DNA from: Onchocerca volvulus
Lineage: Eukaryota > Nematoda > Chromadorea > Rhabditida > Onchocercidae
Length of the DNA: 64,000 nucleotides
Assembly: GCA_000499405.2 (NCBI GenBank)
Contig: HG738137.1
Span: 25,845,832-25,909,831, forward strand
Direction of reading: 5' to 3'
The notes below the pieces were generated by a model. That model worked only from the letters and a program-made list of their open reading frames with translations. It was not told the origin of the DNA and did no database searches. Positions 40,501 to 51,800 of this stretch are shown here, piece by piece; the stretch's first letter is position 1, and every line of letters starts with the position of its first letter. Made by a program: the position numbers and the translations under genes.

Positions 40501-43500
40501 AAGTAGCAGTACTGAATTGAAAATGTGATGAGAGAAGGGAAGTTGGACAAACTATCCATCTTTCTCACAAATCTATCATCCTGACTCTCACGTGCTGAGA
40601 TTGAAGTGAAGAAAGGAAGCAAAGTTTCTCAAAAAGTTTCTTCTTATAGTAAAGCAAATGAGCGAGGGATAATTTATCAATCTATTCAGAACAGAATTTC
40701 TTGCCAAGCTAATTATCTTGCTGATATCATAATCATTCGGAGATGACCATGTTACTCGTCTGGATATGAGAATCAATCACTAATATTCATGAAAATGAGT
40801 GCTGAAAGGATCAATTCAAGACAGTAAGAATTGCGTTCCTCTGAAATCCCTACGTAATTCTTTCCCACTTCAAACAATGCGATTCATTTCGGCATTTGCG
40901 AAATACGTTTGTTTCATCACGTAACCTAAGATATACATGTTTTTGTTTACTTTTGAATACAAAATTTTATGGTCTCTACAATCAATCTATACATAAATAC
41001 ATCTAAAACATTTACAGTGAGTGAAAAAGTGTGTGTACGACATGTGACGAGCATGTAAAGCGTTAAGAGGAAAATACACAGAACTTGAACTTGTGAATAG
41101 TTATGATGGATTCACATGGTCCATAAGTTAATCGGTTGTTGTGGCTGAGGAAAGTGAAGTGAAAATACGGTATGATAATCATATCATTCTTACGGATAAT
41201 ATTTATCTTACATGCATTATTTCGGGCGAAGATAGTGCTTCTCTTGAAGATAGACACTTTCATCTACAAATATTATCAAACGTTTCAGATCAAATTGAAT
41301 TTCGAATTTTGATTATTGCTCTAACATGCGACCAATGTTGAGGCAAACAAGTTTAAGCAGATAAAGTTGGAGTTATCTGCGATGAAAATGTGTTCGAACA
41401 AATAAACAAGTTGTTTACTTAATTAATTAGTTGATCAATTAATCAGCAAAAGCAAAGATATTATGTATTCAGTAAAGTTTTTCAGAGATATTTCGATAAC
41501 ACGATATTTTCTACAATGATGAGCTAAAATTGAGAAAAAGGCTCGACATTCTTCTGATGCATTCATTAAATGAGAAGTGTGGAAAAGAACTGCAATCGGC
41601 AATATCAAGCAAACATATTATCACCATCCAGCAAAGATAAGCTTTGATTCAATCCATTCAAACCTGACTATCATATCTGTTACTTTTGATCCTCTTGTTT
41701 CTACTGATAAATTGATAGTATCATACTAACCTTTGTTCAATTTTGAATATGAAATTGATGCATAGCTGTTGCAAAGCTTCATTTGAATAATTTATACAAA
41801 ATTGTTCGAAACTATTTCGAGCGAAATTCTCGAAACCGAAAATATCAAGAATTGAAATGATGTTGCTCTGCGATTTTTCTTTCCGGATTCTTAAAAAATG
41901 CCTTTTATCCGATAAATCATTCATTCAGTCTTATATAACATAGTTTAGGTACAATTCAGTTGTTAAGCAATACAAAATTTAGCAATTCGAAAAATCAATT
42001 AAGAAATTAGAAATCTGGTGCTAAATAAATGAAACCTATATGAGATTAAATTGAATGAATTAAGAAATGGATTACCTATTCATAGTTTCATTGATCTTAT
42101 CGATAATATGAAGGAAAAGTCTGTGATAGATTGCTTTGACGAAAATGTCACGAATATCGAGAGCTTGCTCAGCATTTAGACATGAGACGACACGTTCCAT
42201 ACCAACAAGCAAAGTTCGAGTTGTCAACGTGTTCAACAACGATTGCTTGTCAATCTTGAAAATTTATTTGCTCAAATTAATGGTAAGCGATGAAAAAATG
42301 CATTGTATTTCATCAGTTCTTTCATTTGATGCACTATAGTTCAATCTATATTCGTTGCTAAGAGGATTTTCTGAGAAATTTCCCGCCTTCTAAATGAATT
42401 CACATCATTCATTTTCCGAAAGTAATTTTTTAATTCAATATTTCTAACATCTTCCATTTTAGTTCAAACTAATAGAAAGTGAATTATTTCTTCTATAGCC
42501 ACACTTCAAGAAAAAAACATACTGAAAGAAGATTAGCAATTATTTCAATTTCAACTGTATCTGTGATTCGTGCTGCTTCCATTTTGTCGACTGTTGTCGC
42601 TGTAAACAAAATTAACTTTATTAAGCTATGTTTTCTTATTTCAAAAGTAATTTGGTTGATCGGAAATTTAAATAATCAAATTTCTAACGCCCAATAATCC
42701 TAATTTGATAACTTTTATCAGAATAATCACTCCAAAATTGTTGATGTACTCACTTACCGATGTATTTAATATTGCCAATATGCAATAGTGCAGCAAGAAT
42801 TTTGAAAATGGACCAAATTTCGGAGTCTTTGAACATCAACACTTTCATGGAAGAACGGATTTCGACCAGATTAGCTGCATCATTTCGACTTTCTACTTCT
42901 AACGCACCACCCTTGAAGAATCGTGTATATTAGGAAGAGGAACAGAGGACTACTACTAAATCAGGAAATCGGAATCGGGTAGATAATTGGGCAACACGGA
43001 CGAATGAACCAAAAGGAAACCTGATTCAAATAATAAAAATCGCTCGCATCATTCAACGACAGTTGCTGCTTCTCCGAGGAAGTTAAACCGGCAAGAAGAC
43101 AATAAAATATGTGATAATTTCGTTCATTTGACGCTTGTGAGACGACTCGCGATTTCTCCAACAAATACTGCTCAAATTTGGCACTTTCGATTGCACCGTT
43201 ATTCGTAAAACGCAAATTGATGTTACGTCCAAAGCGCGATGAATTATCGTTTCGCGTCGTTTTCGCATTACCAAATACTACAAATTATTTCTATCGAAAC
43301 ATTAAATTTCGCAAGCAAAATGTAATCATCTAAAAAATGCGATCATCAGCAATATGATCGCACATTTCATTGAAAGCTTAAAATGATTACTTTTTGCAAT
43401 TGTAAAGACTAAATTTCTTCTCAAAGAAGAATTGTTATAAAATAACAATCATAACATCATGAATAGGAAGCAACTTCAATGATCGAAAATTTCGGATGTG

Positions 43501-45137
43501 ATACAGAAGAATGGAAAAAAAAAATATTCTGTAAATTCTCTATGAAACTACACCAGTAATAAATGAATTCTGCTGGAAGCTGCTGCCTTCTGAAGGCGTC
43601 GTTCTGATTTTTCACACAATATTGATCAAATAAATATGAAAATTTCATTTTGACTATCTATCAGTTTTAGAAATTACCTTCCATGATTGCATTTGCTTCC
43701 AAAATTTGCTGCTCAATCCAGGAATGTTGACCAGATATGGTTGCCAAAAATTGGATCGCCAGTTTTGCAGATTCTGTCTTGCCTGCACCTGATTCGCCAC
43801 TGAAATGAATAGTACAAAATTTTAATTTTAAACTTGATTAATCTGCCATATTTTACACTAGTTTTCATTTAGTTTACATTGCTAAATATTCAGAAAAATA
43901 GCGCCAGAAGGATTAAACCAATTCGATTGAACTTTAAATATAGATAATATCAAATTGATAATGCAAAATAATTTTTATCAAAGAAATACATCTTTTCTTT
44001 GAATTTAAAAGTTGATTCAATTTTAAGTCGAAATTTTAGTGGAAGAAAGATTTAACCTAAACTAACCTAATAAGGATACACTGATCTCGATTATTGGATT
44101 TCATATTGGAGTAAGCAGAGTTAGCGATCGCAAAAATATGGGGTGGCAGTTCACCAATTCGTCGATTTCGGTACAAACGAATTTGTTCTATTGAATAAAT
44201 GGGCAAAGGCATATTTGGATTTACTGCTATTAGCACGGAACCGACGTACGTCTGTAAAGTTAGTGTCTGAATAAGTGAATTCAATGATTGCAATAAACTT
44301 GGAGTTTTAAAATATGTCTTTAAATAAGAAGACATAATATCCAAAAATTTTATCACTTCCTGCTAGACCAGTCGTTTGCATTGCCGGCCCAATACTTCGG
44401 ATCTGAATATTTAATGCAGCATAGGCTCAAGCTGCATGCTTCCTAAATCCTTCGGTACTGCACCAGGCCTATTACTCATCCAAGTACCACTTCTCACATC
44501 TACATTAGAAATCATCAATCAACAGTGTATTGCAATTTCTTGCTATTTTGCATTTTGCAAACTAAAATATTGTATCTTTCACTTTCCACTGTCCTTCCGA
44601 TTTTTGCTTTCTTTCAAATCGCAGTTCCACATTTATGCCAGTGAAAATTCCAATGTATCACGAATTATTTTCAATTTACTTTTTTTTTACCGCCACAAGT
44701 AAAATGATCTATAATCACTTCTTGACATGATTGAACTTGCTATCATGTGGCAATTCTTCAATTCTTTGTCTTTATCTAATTTCTTCGTAACGTCTTCTTC
44801 CGTGCCATATACAATTTCTTCGTAACATTTCCAGTCCTGATCAAACATGTGATGTGATAGGTCAACCAAATCTTTCAAACCGAAAGACAAAAACCACTGA
44901 TCTAGTCTAGATAGCTCTAAGAGTGGGATATTTTCTGATAGGTAAACCTGAAAGAAGCAGTAAGGAGAAAAAGGAAGTTTGTCAAAGAATCACTACTATC
45001 TGTATTGATTTTCCGTAGTTCAAAGGACAATTCAGAACGTTAATGGGACAATGTCCTTAGTCATCGAAAAATTTTCTGTTCTTATCTCAATATCGCTATC
45101 GAAAGTTTCGTCATGTTGTCGATGTTGCCGTTATTAT

Positions 45138-45170
<33 letters not shown>

Positions 45171-46423
45171 GATTGATATCTATGTGGGCTAATGAAAAAG
45201 TGCGGATGATTTCTTATCACAGATCATTTCTTAGCATCTCTCATGACTTATGTTGTTTTGAATTTGGCCTTTCTTATCCTTTGCTTGAACATTGATCCAA
45301 ATTCTAAAGCAACAAATGAAGAATATCAATATCAATTTGGCACTAAGAGAAGACGATAAAAAGAGGACAAATGCTACAACTACTAGTACCACATATCCAA
45401 TTCACCGAACTCTCGGTCTTTATTGTCAGTCTTTCTCGGTGTTTCTTTCTGGCCTTCGATCATTTCTCGTTTTCTGTTTGGCGCTTCTTGGCCTGATCGT
45501 TCGAATGATAATTCAAATCCGAAAAGCCAGCATAACATTGAAAGCAATAAGAGAATGAAATAATTGAGCTCGAAGAAGAAAGAAATAGGAGAAGACAGGA
45601 GAATTGTTCAATGTATGTCGTGGAATCTGAGACACAACTGAATCCAAAATAAGATTAGATCCATTCCCGCATTATTCATCAAGGCATCATTGATTGACTT
45701 AGATTTCGTATTCTTTTCTTATCAATTTTTTTCTTAATCGTTGAAAGTCGCAAAGTATCATCGCTATTTTAACAGATAATGATAGTACAGTATTTAGGCT
45801 CTTAACGTATCAAAGTATTTGATTGCTGGCCTCATTTTGTAATATTAACTCACATAGATGAGTTTGCTGTTGTAGCGCACGAATAGGTTACGAAGTAGTG
45901 CAGCCTCATGCAGATCGCTCAAATTGATCATGTCTTCGACGCCTTGCACTGAAGTTGCATGCATGACACGATATGGATAATCCATCGGTAACCATTGCTC
46001 CTGAAAATATGTAGGAGAAATGGAATATTTGAAACAGTTGTTCATTGGACAGTTTAGATGACTCCCTTTCTATCCAGAGATCTGGATAGATGTCATATTT
46101 TAGTTTACATAGTCAGGAGATGACAGAATAATAAAGAGAAGCTTTGAGGTTATCATCAATTCTTATCATTGGCTGACATGAAAAAGAAATGCTATCCAAT
46201 GAGAAAAATCAGTGATAATCTTATATTTATCTTGTTCTGCTTTGATATTAGATTGTAACAACTAAGGAAGTGATAATTTTGGTTATGGATGAAAAGGCAA
46301 TAGAATAACCTCGGCAAAATCATCGATCACCTTGAACTTATCATCCTCAACTTCTAGAACTCGTGCTCCGATCGGGAAAATGAATCGATTTTTCGCGATC
46401 GGTTCAACCCATAGAAAGTCACC
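25481..46423 (-). CDS. hum-6: Class VII unconventional myosin, first coding exon not resolved
   Basis: Forty exons placed from 46310-46423 down to 25481-25588 (TGA at 25483-25481). Order: SH3-like N-terminus (GDFLWVEP), motor, four IQ-like motifs, MyTH4, FERM, SH3, MyTH4, FERM, ending in [12 protein letters not shown], the C-terminal signature of class VII myosins. The fit to MYO7A and C. elegans HUM-6 runs end to end, so hum-6 is used as an orthology inference. The protein is an actin-based motor with cargo- and membrane-binding tails. Exons placed sum to about 2060 codons. Not resolved: the few N-terminal codons before GDF (upstream of 46423), and the linker between 34543 and 35078, where a possible exon near 34687-34733 reads [10 protein letters not shown] but does not join in phase. 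It lies tail-to-tail with the ADAMTS gene. Confidence 0.92.
29290..29486 (-). other. hum-6: Tail SH3 domain
   Basis: A single exon in the position of the MYO7A SH3 domain, between the first FERM and second MyTH4. It reads [13 protein letters not shown], then [13 protein letters not shown]. The N-terminal ALYDY element lies in the preceding exon as LLALQDN. Confidence 0.8.
29746..32590 (-). other. hum-6: First FERM domain
   Basis: Exons 32417-32590, 31862-32010, 31470-31548, 31059-31238, 30682-30819, 30447-30550, 29746-29918. Recognisable stretches: [14 protein letters not shown] and [12 protein letters not shown] (lobe 1), [46 protein letters not shown] (lobe 2), [15 protein letters not shown], then [14 protein letters not shown] and the PH-like lobe ending [11 protein letters not shown]. 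Confidence 0.9.
33113..34542 (-). other. hum-6: First MyTH4 domain
   Basis: Exons 34450-34542 ([15 protein letters not shown]), 33976-34071 (PVMSKLYVL), 33641-33885 ([11 protein letters not shown]) and 33113-33365 ([37 protein letters not shown]). All phases agree. MyTH4 domains in class VII myosins bind cargo or microtubules together with FERM. The third exon carries a low-complexity Ser/Asn insert (QNSSSSN) before the conserved helix. Confidence 0.9.
35079..37141 (-). other. hum-6: Myosin neck (IQ motifs) and shortened linker
   Basis: Exons 36989-37141, 35662-35757, 35242-35400 and 35079-35164. Four IQ-like segments are visible: [45 protein letters not shown] and [15 protein letters not shown]. 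They should bind calmodulin or light chains. MYO7A has five IQ motifs followed by a long charged single helix. Here the sequence passes from the fourth IQ straight to a Ser-rich stretch ([12 protein letters not shown]) and then VERLFGHLP, which matches MYO7A sequence lying after the helix. The exon at 35400 has no AG at its 5' boundary (TTATTTTTCG precedes it). Confidence 0.75.
38938..39043 (+). repeat. Exact 53-bp tandem duplication in myosin intron
   Basis: 38938-38990 and 38991-39043 match by eye; each begins ATGAAAAAAGTCTAAGAAAT and ends TTCTTGAATTTTAA. It lies in the intron 37835-39396. Confidence 0.9.
44360..44490 (-). mobile_element. Possible SINE-like or dispersed repeat with 5S rRNA-like start
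   Basis: On the minus strand it starts near 44490 with GGTACTTGGATGAGTAATAG then GGCCTGGTGCAGTACCG, which parallels the 3' half of animal 5S rRNA (AGTACTTGGATGG..., CCTGG...TACC). It is followed by about 90 bases of sequence that is not 5S. The block is clearly richer in G+C than the surrounding intron. No 5' half of 5S is visible upstream, so it is not a functional 5S gene. The class of element is uncertain. Confidence 0.35.
44691..44948 (-). other. Orphan coding-like exon inside myosin intron
   Basis: In the intron 44252-45853, a good acceptor (CTTCTTTCAG) opens an 86-codon reading frame with globular-protein composition ([18 protein letters not shown] ... [16 protein letters not shown]). 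A possible donor GCG|GTAAAA stands just before the stop. It does not match any myosin segment, and used with that donor it would shift the frame into the next motor exon. It could be an alternative terminal exon, a remnant of another gene, or chance. Confidence 0.35.
45139..45168 (+). repeat. Poly(A) tract of about 30 bases
   Basis: An uninterrupted A-run in the myosin intron 44252-45853, the longest homopolymer I saw in the window. Confidence 0.95.
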
Positions 46424-48698
46424 CTGTAAGAGACTGTTGAAAGATTTGTGCCCTATACTTTAATTAAGTCAACGAAAATGGACCAATGTTTTCAAATAAA
46501 GGTATATTCAGACCTTACTGAACTGAACCATTGCTTTAGTTTAATGCATTTGATTGAATTATTCAGAATTTAAAATCAATTGAAAGCAACTTCTGGCCGT
46601 GCTGATGAATGATTCTGAAAAAGTATCTGTAAAGAAATCTCCTTTTTGCAGTAAACATAAAATACGACATACTAGTATGAATATTTCACGTTTAAATGAA
46701 AAATACGTTTGCCTTTATTTTTATATTAATTCTGAGCGGTACATTTCATGTTCTATATTTATTTACAAAATACGTCTCTATGCTGAAATTAATGATTCCT
46801 CTTGACGAAGGATATTTCAAGCAGTGAGCATACTGTCGTCAAATAAGGAAAAATTTATTGTCAAATTTTTTATTTAACAAGAACTAAAAGCACTCAAGTA
46901 TAAGCTATTGTTGAGAATAAATAAGCACGAAACGGAATAGGTCGCAAGAGATGGAATAGGTCGCAAGAGATGATGATGCTCGTTGAATTTTTGCATTTCA
47001 GTATGTTTACAAAAAATTTGAATTTGACAGGAAAATATACGTCGATATTCATAAAGGAATATAGATACGGTGAAATGCACAACAAACGAACCAAAGATGC
47101 CAGCATCGGGAATATTTGGATTCATGGAAAGGAAGGAAAAGTTAGTTGATTGAAAAGGAATTCCTTAAATGAGAACGGCGATATCGTATTGTCTTATCGG
47201 TGAAGAATAGGCATACGCGACACATATACCCTACCCAGCACTGTCACCAAAAACGGACTCTCGACAACATCGACATTCTCGTCTCTGAAGGTCAATTATA
47301 TCGTCCCTGTGGATGGATGGATCATTTCGTTAATTGAGTGAATGATGAATATAGTGCTAGGCATACAAAATTTCGCTCGGCAGGTGAAGATGGTAATTTT
47401 CATTTCTTTCGTCCTACCCTTGTTCTGAATATTATCCCTGCGACGAATTCTAAATTTTGTCGACCTTTATTTAAATCAATTTGTTGGATAGATAGGAATG
47501 AATAAGACCCGAGTTTATTTCATTAATCCTTTACTACTTATACACATTTCTGGATAGCAATGATTTTAAATGATTGTGACAGATCAACAATCTATCAAAT
47601 TTACCACAAGGAATTATTACAGAAATAATAAGTGATTTAATGACTGATCCATCGCTCTCAGCAGCAATTCTTACCTCAAAAAACTCATAAAATCGATCCT
47701 TACAATTATTCCCACAATACAGCAGTTAGTCATGACATGAAATATTTCTTAGCCAATGAAATGTGTACAGGATCACCCCAATATTACCCAAAATTCACTT
47801 GGAATAGCCGTTTGGATGTTATTGGTGAAGCAATTTTTTCTCTTCAATGATCGATAAAAGATTACATTTTAAGCAATTGGCAATAATTATTATTGTAACA
47901 ACTAGAATTTTTAATAAATAAAATCATTGTGGAGCGCCTTCTAAATGGAAACTTCCGCTGATAAGAGAAGTTACAGCTTGGGAATTATTATCACTAATTA
48001 TTAGTTGTCAGGAATGCATTTTGTACAAGAAAACGCATAATCAAAGAAATTCGAAGAAAAAAGACAGTACTCAGTAATTCAAATATAACATAAATCTGAT
48101 AAATTATTCGGAATGCACATTTCGATATAACTTTACTAGAATTCAAATTTAACTTTTTCACTTCTTAGAACACCTTAGTGTACTGCAGTGCACGTAGGAA
48201 TGCGAAAGTATTCAGGAAATGCTTTCTGCTGAAATGCCCCCAATCCACTTGGAAAAATAGGCGATATGAAAAATGTGCATTCTTTTATACAAAATAAACC
48301 AGACAAGTTCATCAAGGAATCCGAAAAAAAAAAAAATAATTTAGAAGTGATATGAAGTACATCAGTCAAGATGAAATAATTAAATATGAAACGAATTGGT
48401 AAATTGAAAAAAAAAAAATTACACAATTTGGAATGCCCTGGAAAGAATTTGTAAAGTCATGAAAATAGCAAGAGATTTGGGAATTCTTGAAGCTTCAACG
48501 AGGAAAGATGAATGCTGAACTTAACAGTATCCAACTTCAGTTTTATCGATCTATGGAATGTGATAAAAACAAGAAATTCATAATCCAATCTACTTCACTT
48601 ATTCTTCTATGGAATTTTGGAAAAAATGAACATCCGAGAGGATTAAAGTACTATTCGAGGAGTGACTAGAAGGAATGCACTAGAAAAGAAATTAAAGT
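46424..48698. other. Intergenic region between myosin 5' end and NPC1-like 3' end
   Basis: It should hold the missing first coding exon and promoter of the myosin (minus strand) and the 3' untranslated region of the NPC1-like gene. I could not place the first exon: only a handful of codons are needed before GDFLW, too few to identify by sequence. No other gene is supported. Confidence 0.5.
46934..46971 (+). repeat. Exact 19-bp tandem duplication
   Basis: GGAATAGGTCGCAAGAGAT occurs twice back to back (46934-46952 and 46953-46971) upstream of the myosin gene. Confidence 0.9.
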
Positions 48699-48835
48699 CT
48701 AAAAGATATCCGCAAGCGGTGAAGGATTACAGTGTTTCGTGAGGCATGCTTTCTTTACTGCACCACTGCAGTCATTTATGCAGCAACTTTCCGACCGAGT
48801 TTTTATGATCAGCTTACGTTTATTCATCGGTGGTC
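48699..48835 (-). other. Terminal exon: cysteine-rich cytoplasmic tail
   Basis: Placed by phase after 49133-49295: the first codon completes GPP as in NPC1 YIGPSV. The tail is basic and has five cysteines ([18 protein letters not shown]), ending LADIF. Human NPC1 ends with the dileucine-type LLNF lysosomal signal; no such motif is seen here. The exon lies 297 nt beyond the previous one and is supported by acceptor ATTACAG and an in-frame stop at 48701-48699. Confidence 0.75.
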
Positions 48836-51800
48836 CTGTAATTTTCCAAAATTCAATTAACTTGAGTGGAACTTAACAAAAGTAATCAAGTAGGGAAAAA
48901 TTCAGCTCTGCTAACTGTACAGTGTGTCTTGATTGGTCAAAACGATGATTGTGCTGTGAAGTTGACAAGAAAGATAACGTCACATACTTTAAGTGATATA
49001 TCTGCTGAATATGCAGCACTCTTCAACACTGACGCAATCTTTCATACTTTTTATAAAGGTTAAGACTTTAAAAAAGTTCAATCTTTATAAAAACTGAAAA
49101 AGAGAAAGAAGAAGAGAAGAAAAATCACTGACCTATATAACTCAGTAAAACAGGTAGAAATATGAGACCGTGTGCTGCTCCAATAAGTACAATGCCAAGA
49201 AACATACGAAAATAAAACACTTTGAAAATTTGGGAATGTGCAAATGCGAGGACTAATATTCCACCAAACTTTGTGAGTGTTATGCCAGAAAGAACCTGCA
49301 AATAATGTCAATTTGTTTTTTCATCTGAACACAATTTATATCAAAAATTTCAAAATTAATTCAAAATTTAAAATATTTAAATTTAAAGAACAAACCGATG
49401 ATCCCATGATTGCAAGAGAATGCCGAGCACGCATCAAGCGATCCCGATAAACGCTTAGCGCAAATGATCGAACGATATGCGAACAAAATTCCACCGATAT
49501 TCCCACTGTCTATAAATAGCATCTTTGAAAATTGTAAAAAATATTTTTAAATTCAAATTTCAATTTTTACAATGAAGAAATTTTTTCTGCAGTGGAAAAA
49601 AAAAAAAAGGTAAAGCAATGGAAAATTGCTAAAACCTCACCATGACAAGATTGACAACAGAAACAGCATTAAAATCAATACTCCACCAATACATGAGACC
49701 AATTAAATTAAACAGAACACAGCTTATCGTAAGGTCAATGATGAATGCCGACCATGGATCGAGGCCAAGAAGCACTGTCGTAACCGCAAATATGGCTACT
49801 AAGGAGAGTACCAGTTGGATACATGCATCCATTACTATCGTCATATATTGTTCATAGAAAACGTAAAATACACTGCAAACAAAATCTCAAGCAAAAGAAT
49901 AAGAGAGGTCACCAGGATATCGTAAATCTATTTCCTGCCAATAATGAAAATTTTATATTTAAATTGACTGGTGTTAATTGTAAAAAATGATTTTTATTCT
50001 CTCATTTTTAAGAATATAAGCTATTTGATGCTATGAAACAAGAAAAGACGCGCTACTGATAACATTTAGCCAATGGTGCAATTAAATTTTTAACAGTTAC
50101 AAACAGCACTTTCCCTTCCTTAAAATTCACTTCTTTACTGAGGCAAGTTTCGAAGAATGCAACTGATTAGGTGATCGTGATCCTCTATGAGTTGAATTCT
50201 TACAGGAGATCTCTTATCATTTGGATACTATGTTTTCAGCAAATACGGTTTTTCAGCATGATAATTTGAAATGTCATGGACTGTTAAATTACCTGTATGG
50301 AAATACTTCTACTGGACAATGTCCATTCCTGTCTTTGTTCAACATAGCCGTGATATTATCAGCAATACGGCGAGCACTAGTCATGGCATTTATAAAGTCT
50401 GATGAAGTTTTCAAAACCGTATGATAAGTCATGAAATGCGACGATAAGATCCTGCCACGTCTAGATAACTTAATGGCTGAACCATGTGCTGCATGGCCTC
50501 TGCAAACAAAAATACAGATTTCGAAAAAAAGAATTTAATTATGAAAAGTCTAAAAAAAAAAATTCCAGAAATATATAAGACAACATCATATATGTATATT
50601 GAGTTTTTCAGAAAAAAAAAACCCTCTGGATGTTTTTAATATGGAAAAAATTGATCCCTTAGGACATTTGTACAAATGCGTGGTAATTAATTACGGTCTT
50701 TCATAATATATTTCTATATTGTTTGAGAAATAAAATAGAAAATTACCCTTTTGCACATTTGGTACTCGGATTATTAGAAAAAAAGTGTGTGAGATGATCG
50801 TAAAACAAATCTGAGCGAGGCCTACCACTTACAAATTCCACATTACACGAAGTGCAGTTTCTTGAATTTTCTGAAAATGCAACAATTTAAAGTCCGAAAT
50901 TCAAAATTCAGTAGGAAATTGCTGTTATATAGAAGTCATCTGAAATTTGTTTCGAAGTAGCAACGAAACGTCGAAATGAAATGTACTTCTCTTATTAATC
51001 ATAAATTATGAACGCGATGAATAATGGAATGTTACCAGTAGAGGGGCAAAAGGTTCTATTGGGGAACATCCGACAACATGGTGGATCACCAAAGGGTTGT
51101 AACCAGTCAAAGTAATCATCGAGCCAATTCATTGCCGGATAAGCTATGTAAGATCTATAATGAAATATAAATTCAACTAATAGTATCTAAGTTGAAAAAA
51201 AAAAAGAAAATCGCGAATTATTTCCAATATTTTCAAACTGACAATCTCCTTAAATATTGAACTTCTCATTCTGTTGATGTAAACCTCAATTTACTTATTG
51301 ACTCTTCACCCTTCTCAATGTTCTATCATCTATTGCTGCGGATGCAAAAAAAAAAAAAAAAAATAACTTATCAGTTGCTGTGAAACACATACATTTGATA
51401 TATTTAACAACGAAGAGATGAGATTTGGCAATTTTCAGTACTACTTTACCTCGCATTAATCTTGAACCAATTTGTTAGCAGCGAATTATTTTAAAAGCTT
51501 TCAACAATAATTCAATTAAAAACTGAAAATATACAAAAATTTTCACCTATTTGACCATCGTGCGGCATGCGCAATTTGAGCACCCAATGAATCTGTGGCA
51601 CAACCTGCACCCGAGCAAATTTTATTATGTTCATAGGGATCACTGAACTCTATATTACCCTTGACGACAAAATACACTGGTGGACCAACTGAGAGGAATC
51701 GATCCATCGATTTGAAATAGGAAAAAACATATGAATCCTGTAAAAGAATAATTCCACTGAATTGAAAATGAATGAGATATAATCTGCACAATACTGCAAT

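Larger units (their letters stand above)
37348..46423 (-). other. hum-6: Myosin motor domain exons
   Basis: Exons 46310-46423, 45854-46000, 44067-44251, 43678-43799, 43021-43277, 42758-42911, 42523-42599, 42076-42254, 41731-41889, 40185-40314, 39953-40091, 39397-39647, 37693-37834, 37348-37481. The nucleotide-binding elements are intact: P-loop GESGAGKT (split from the preceding exon at the first Ser), switch I NDNSSRFG, switch [11 protein letters not shown]. The converter region reads [11 protein letters not shown]. The relay segment ([14 protein letters not shown]) differs from the usual LQQFF-type sequence. The exon after the P-loop joins as EVFGNAKT rather than the usual EAFGNAKT. ATPase and motor activity are expected. 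Confidence 0.92.

Noticed and set aside
46874..47125. 83-codon minus-strand ORF upstream of the myosin
   Set aside because: It is low-complexity and hydrophobic, overlaps another long frame and the 19-bp repeat, and has no link to the myosin N-terminus.
46424..48698. NPC1-like gene and myosin as a trans-spliced operon
   Set aside because: The gap is about 2.3 kb, much longer than the few hundred bases usual for nematode operons, and the functions are unrelated.
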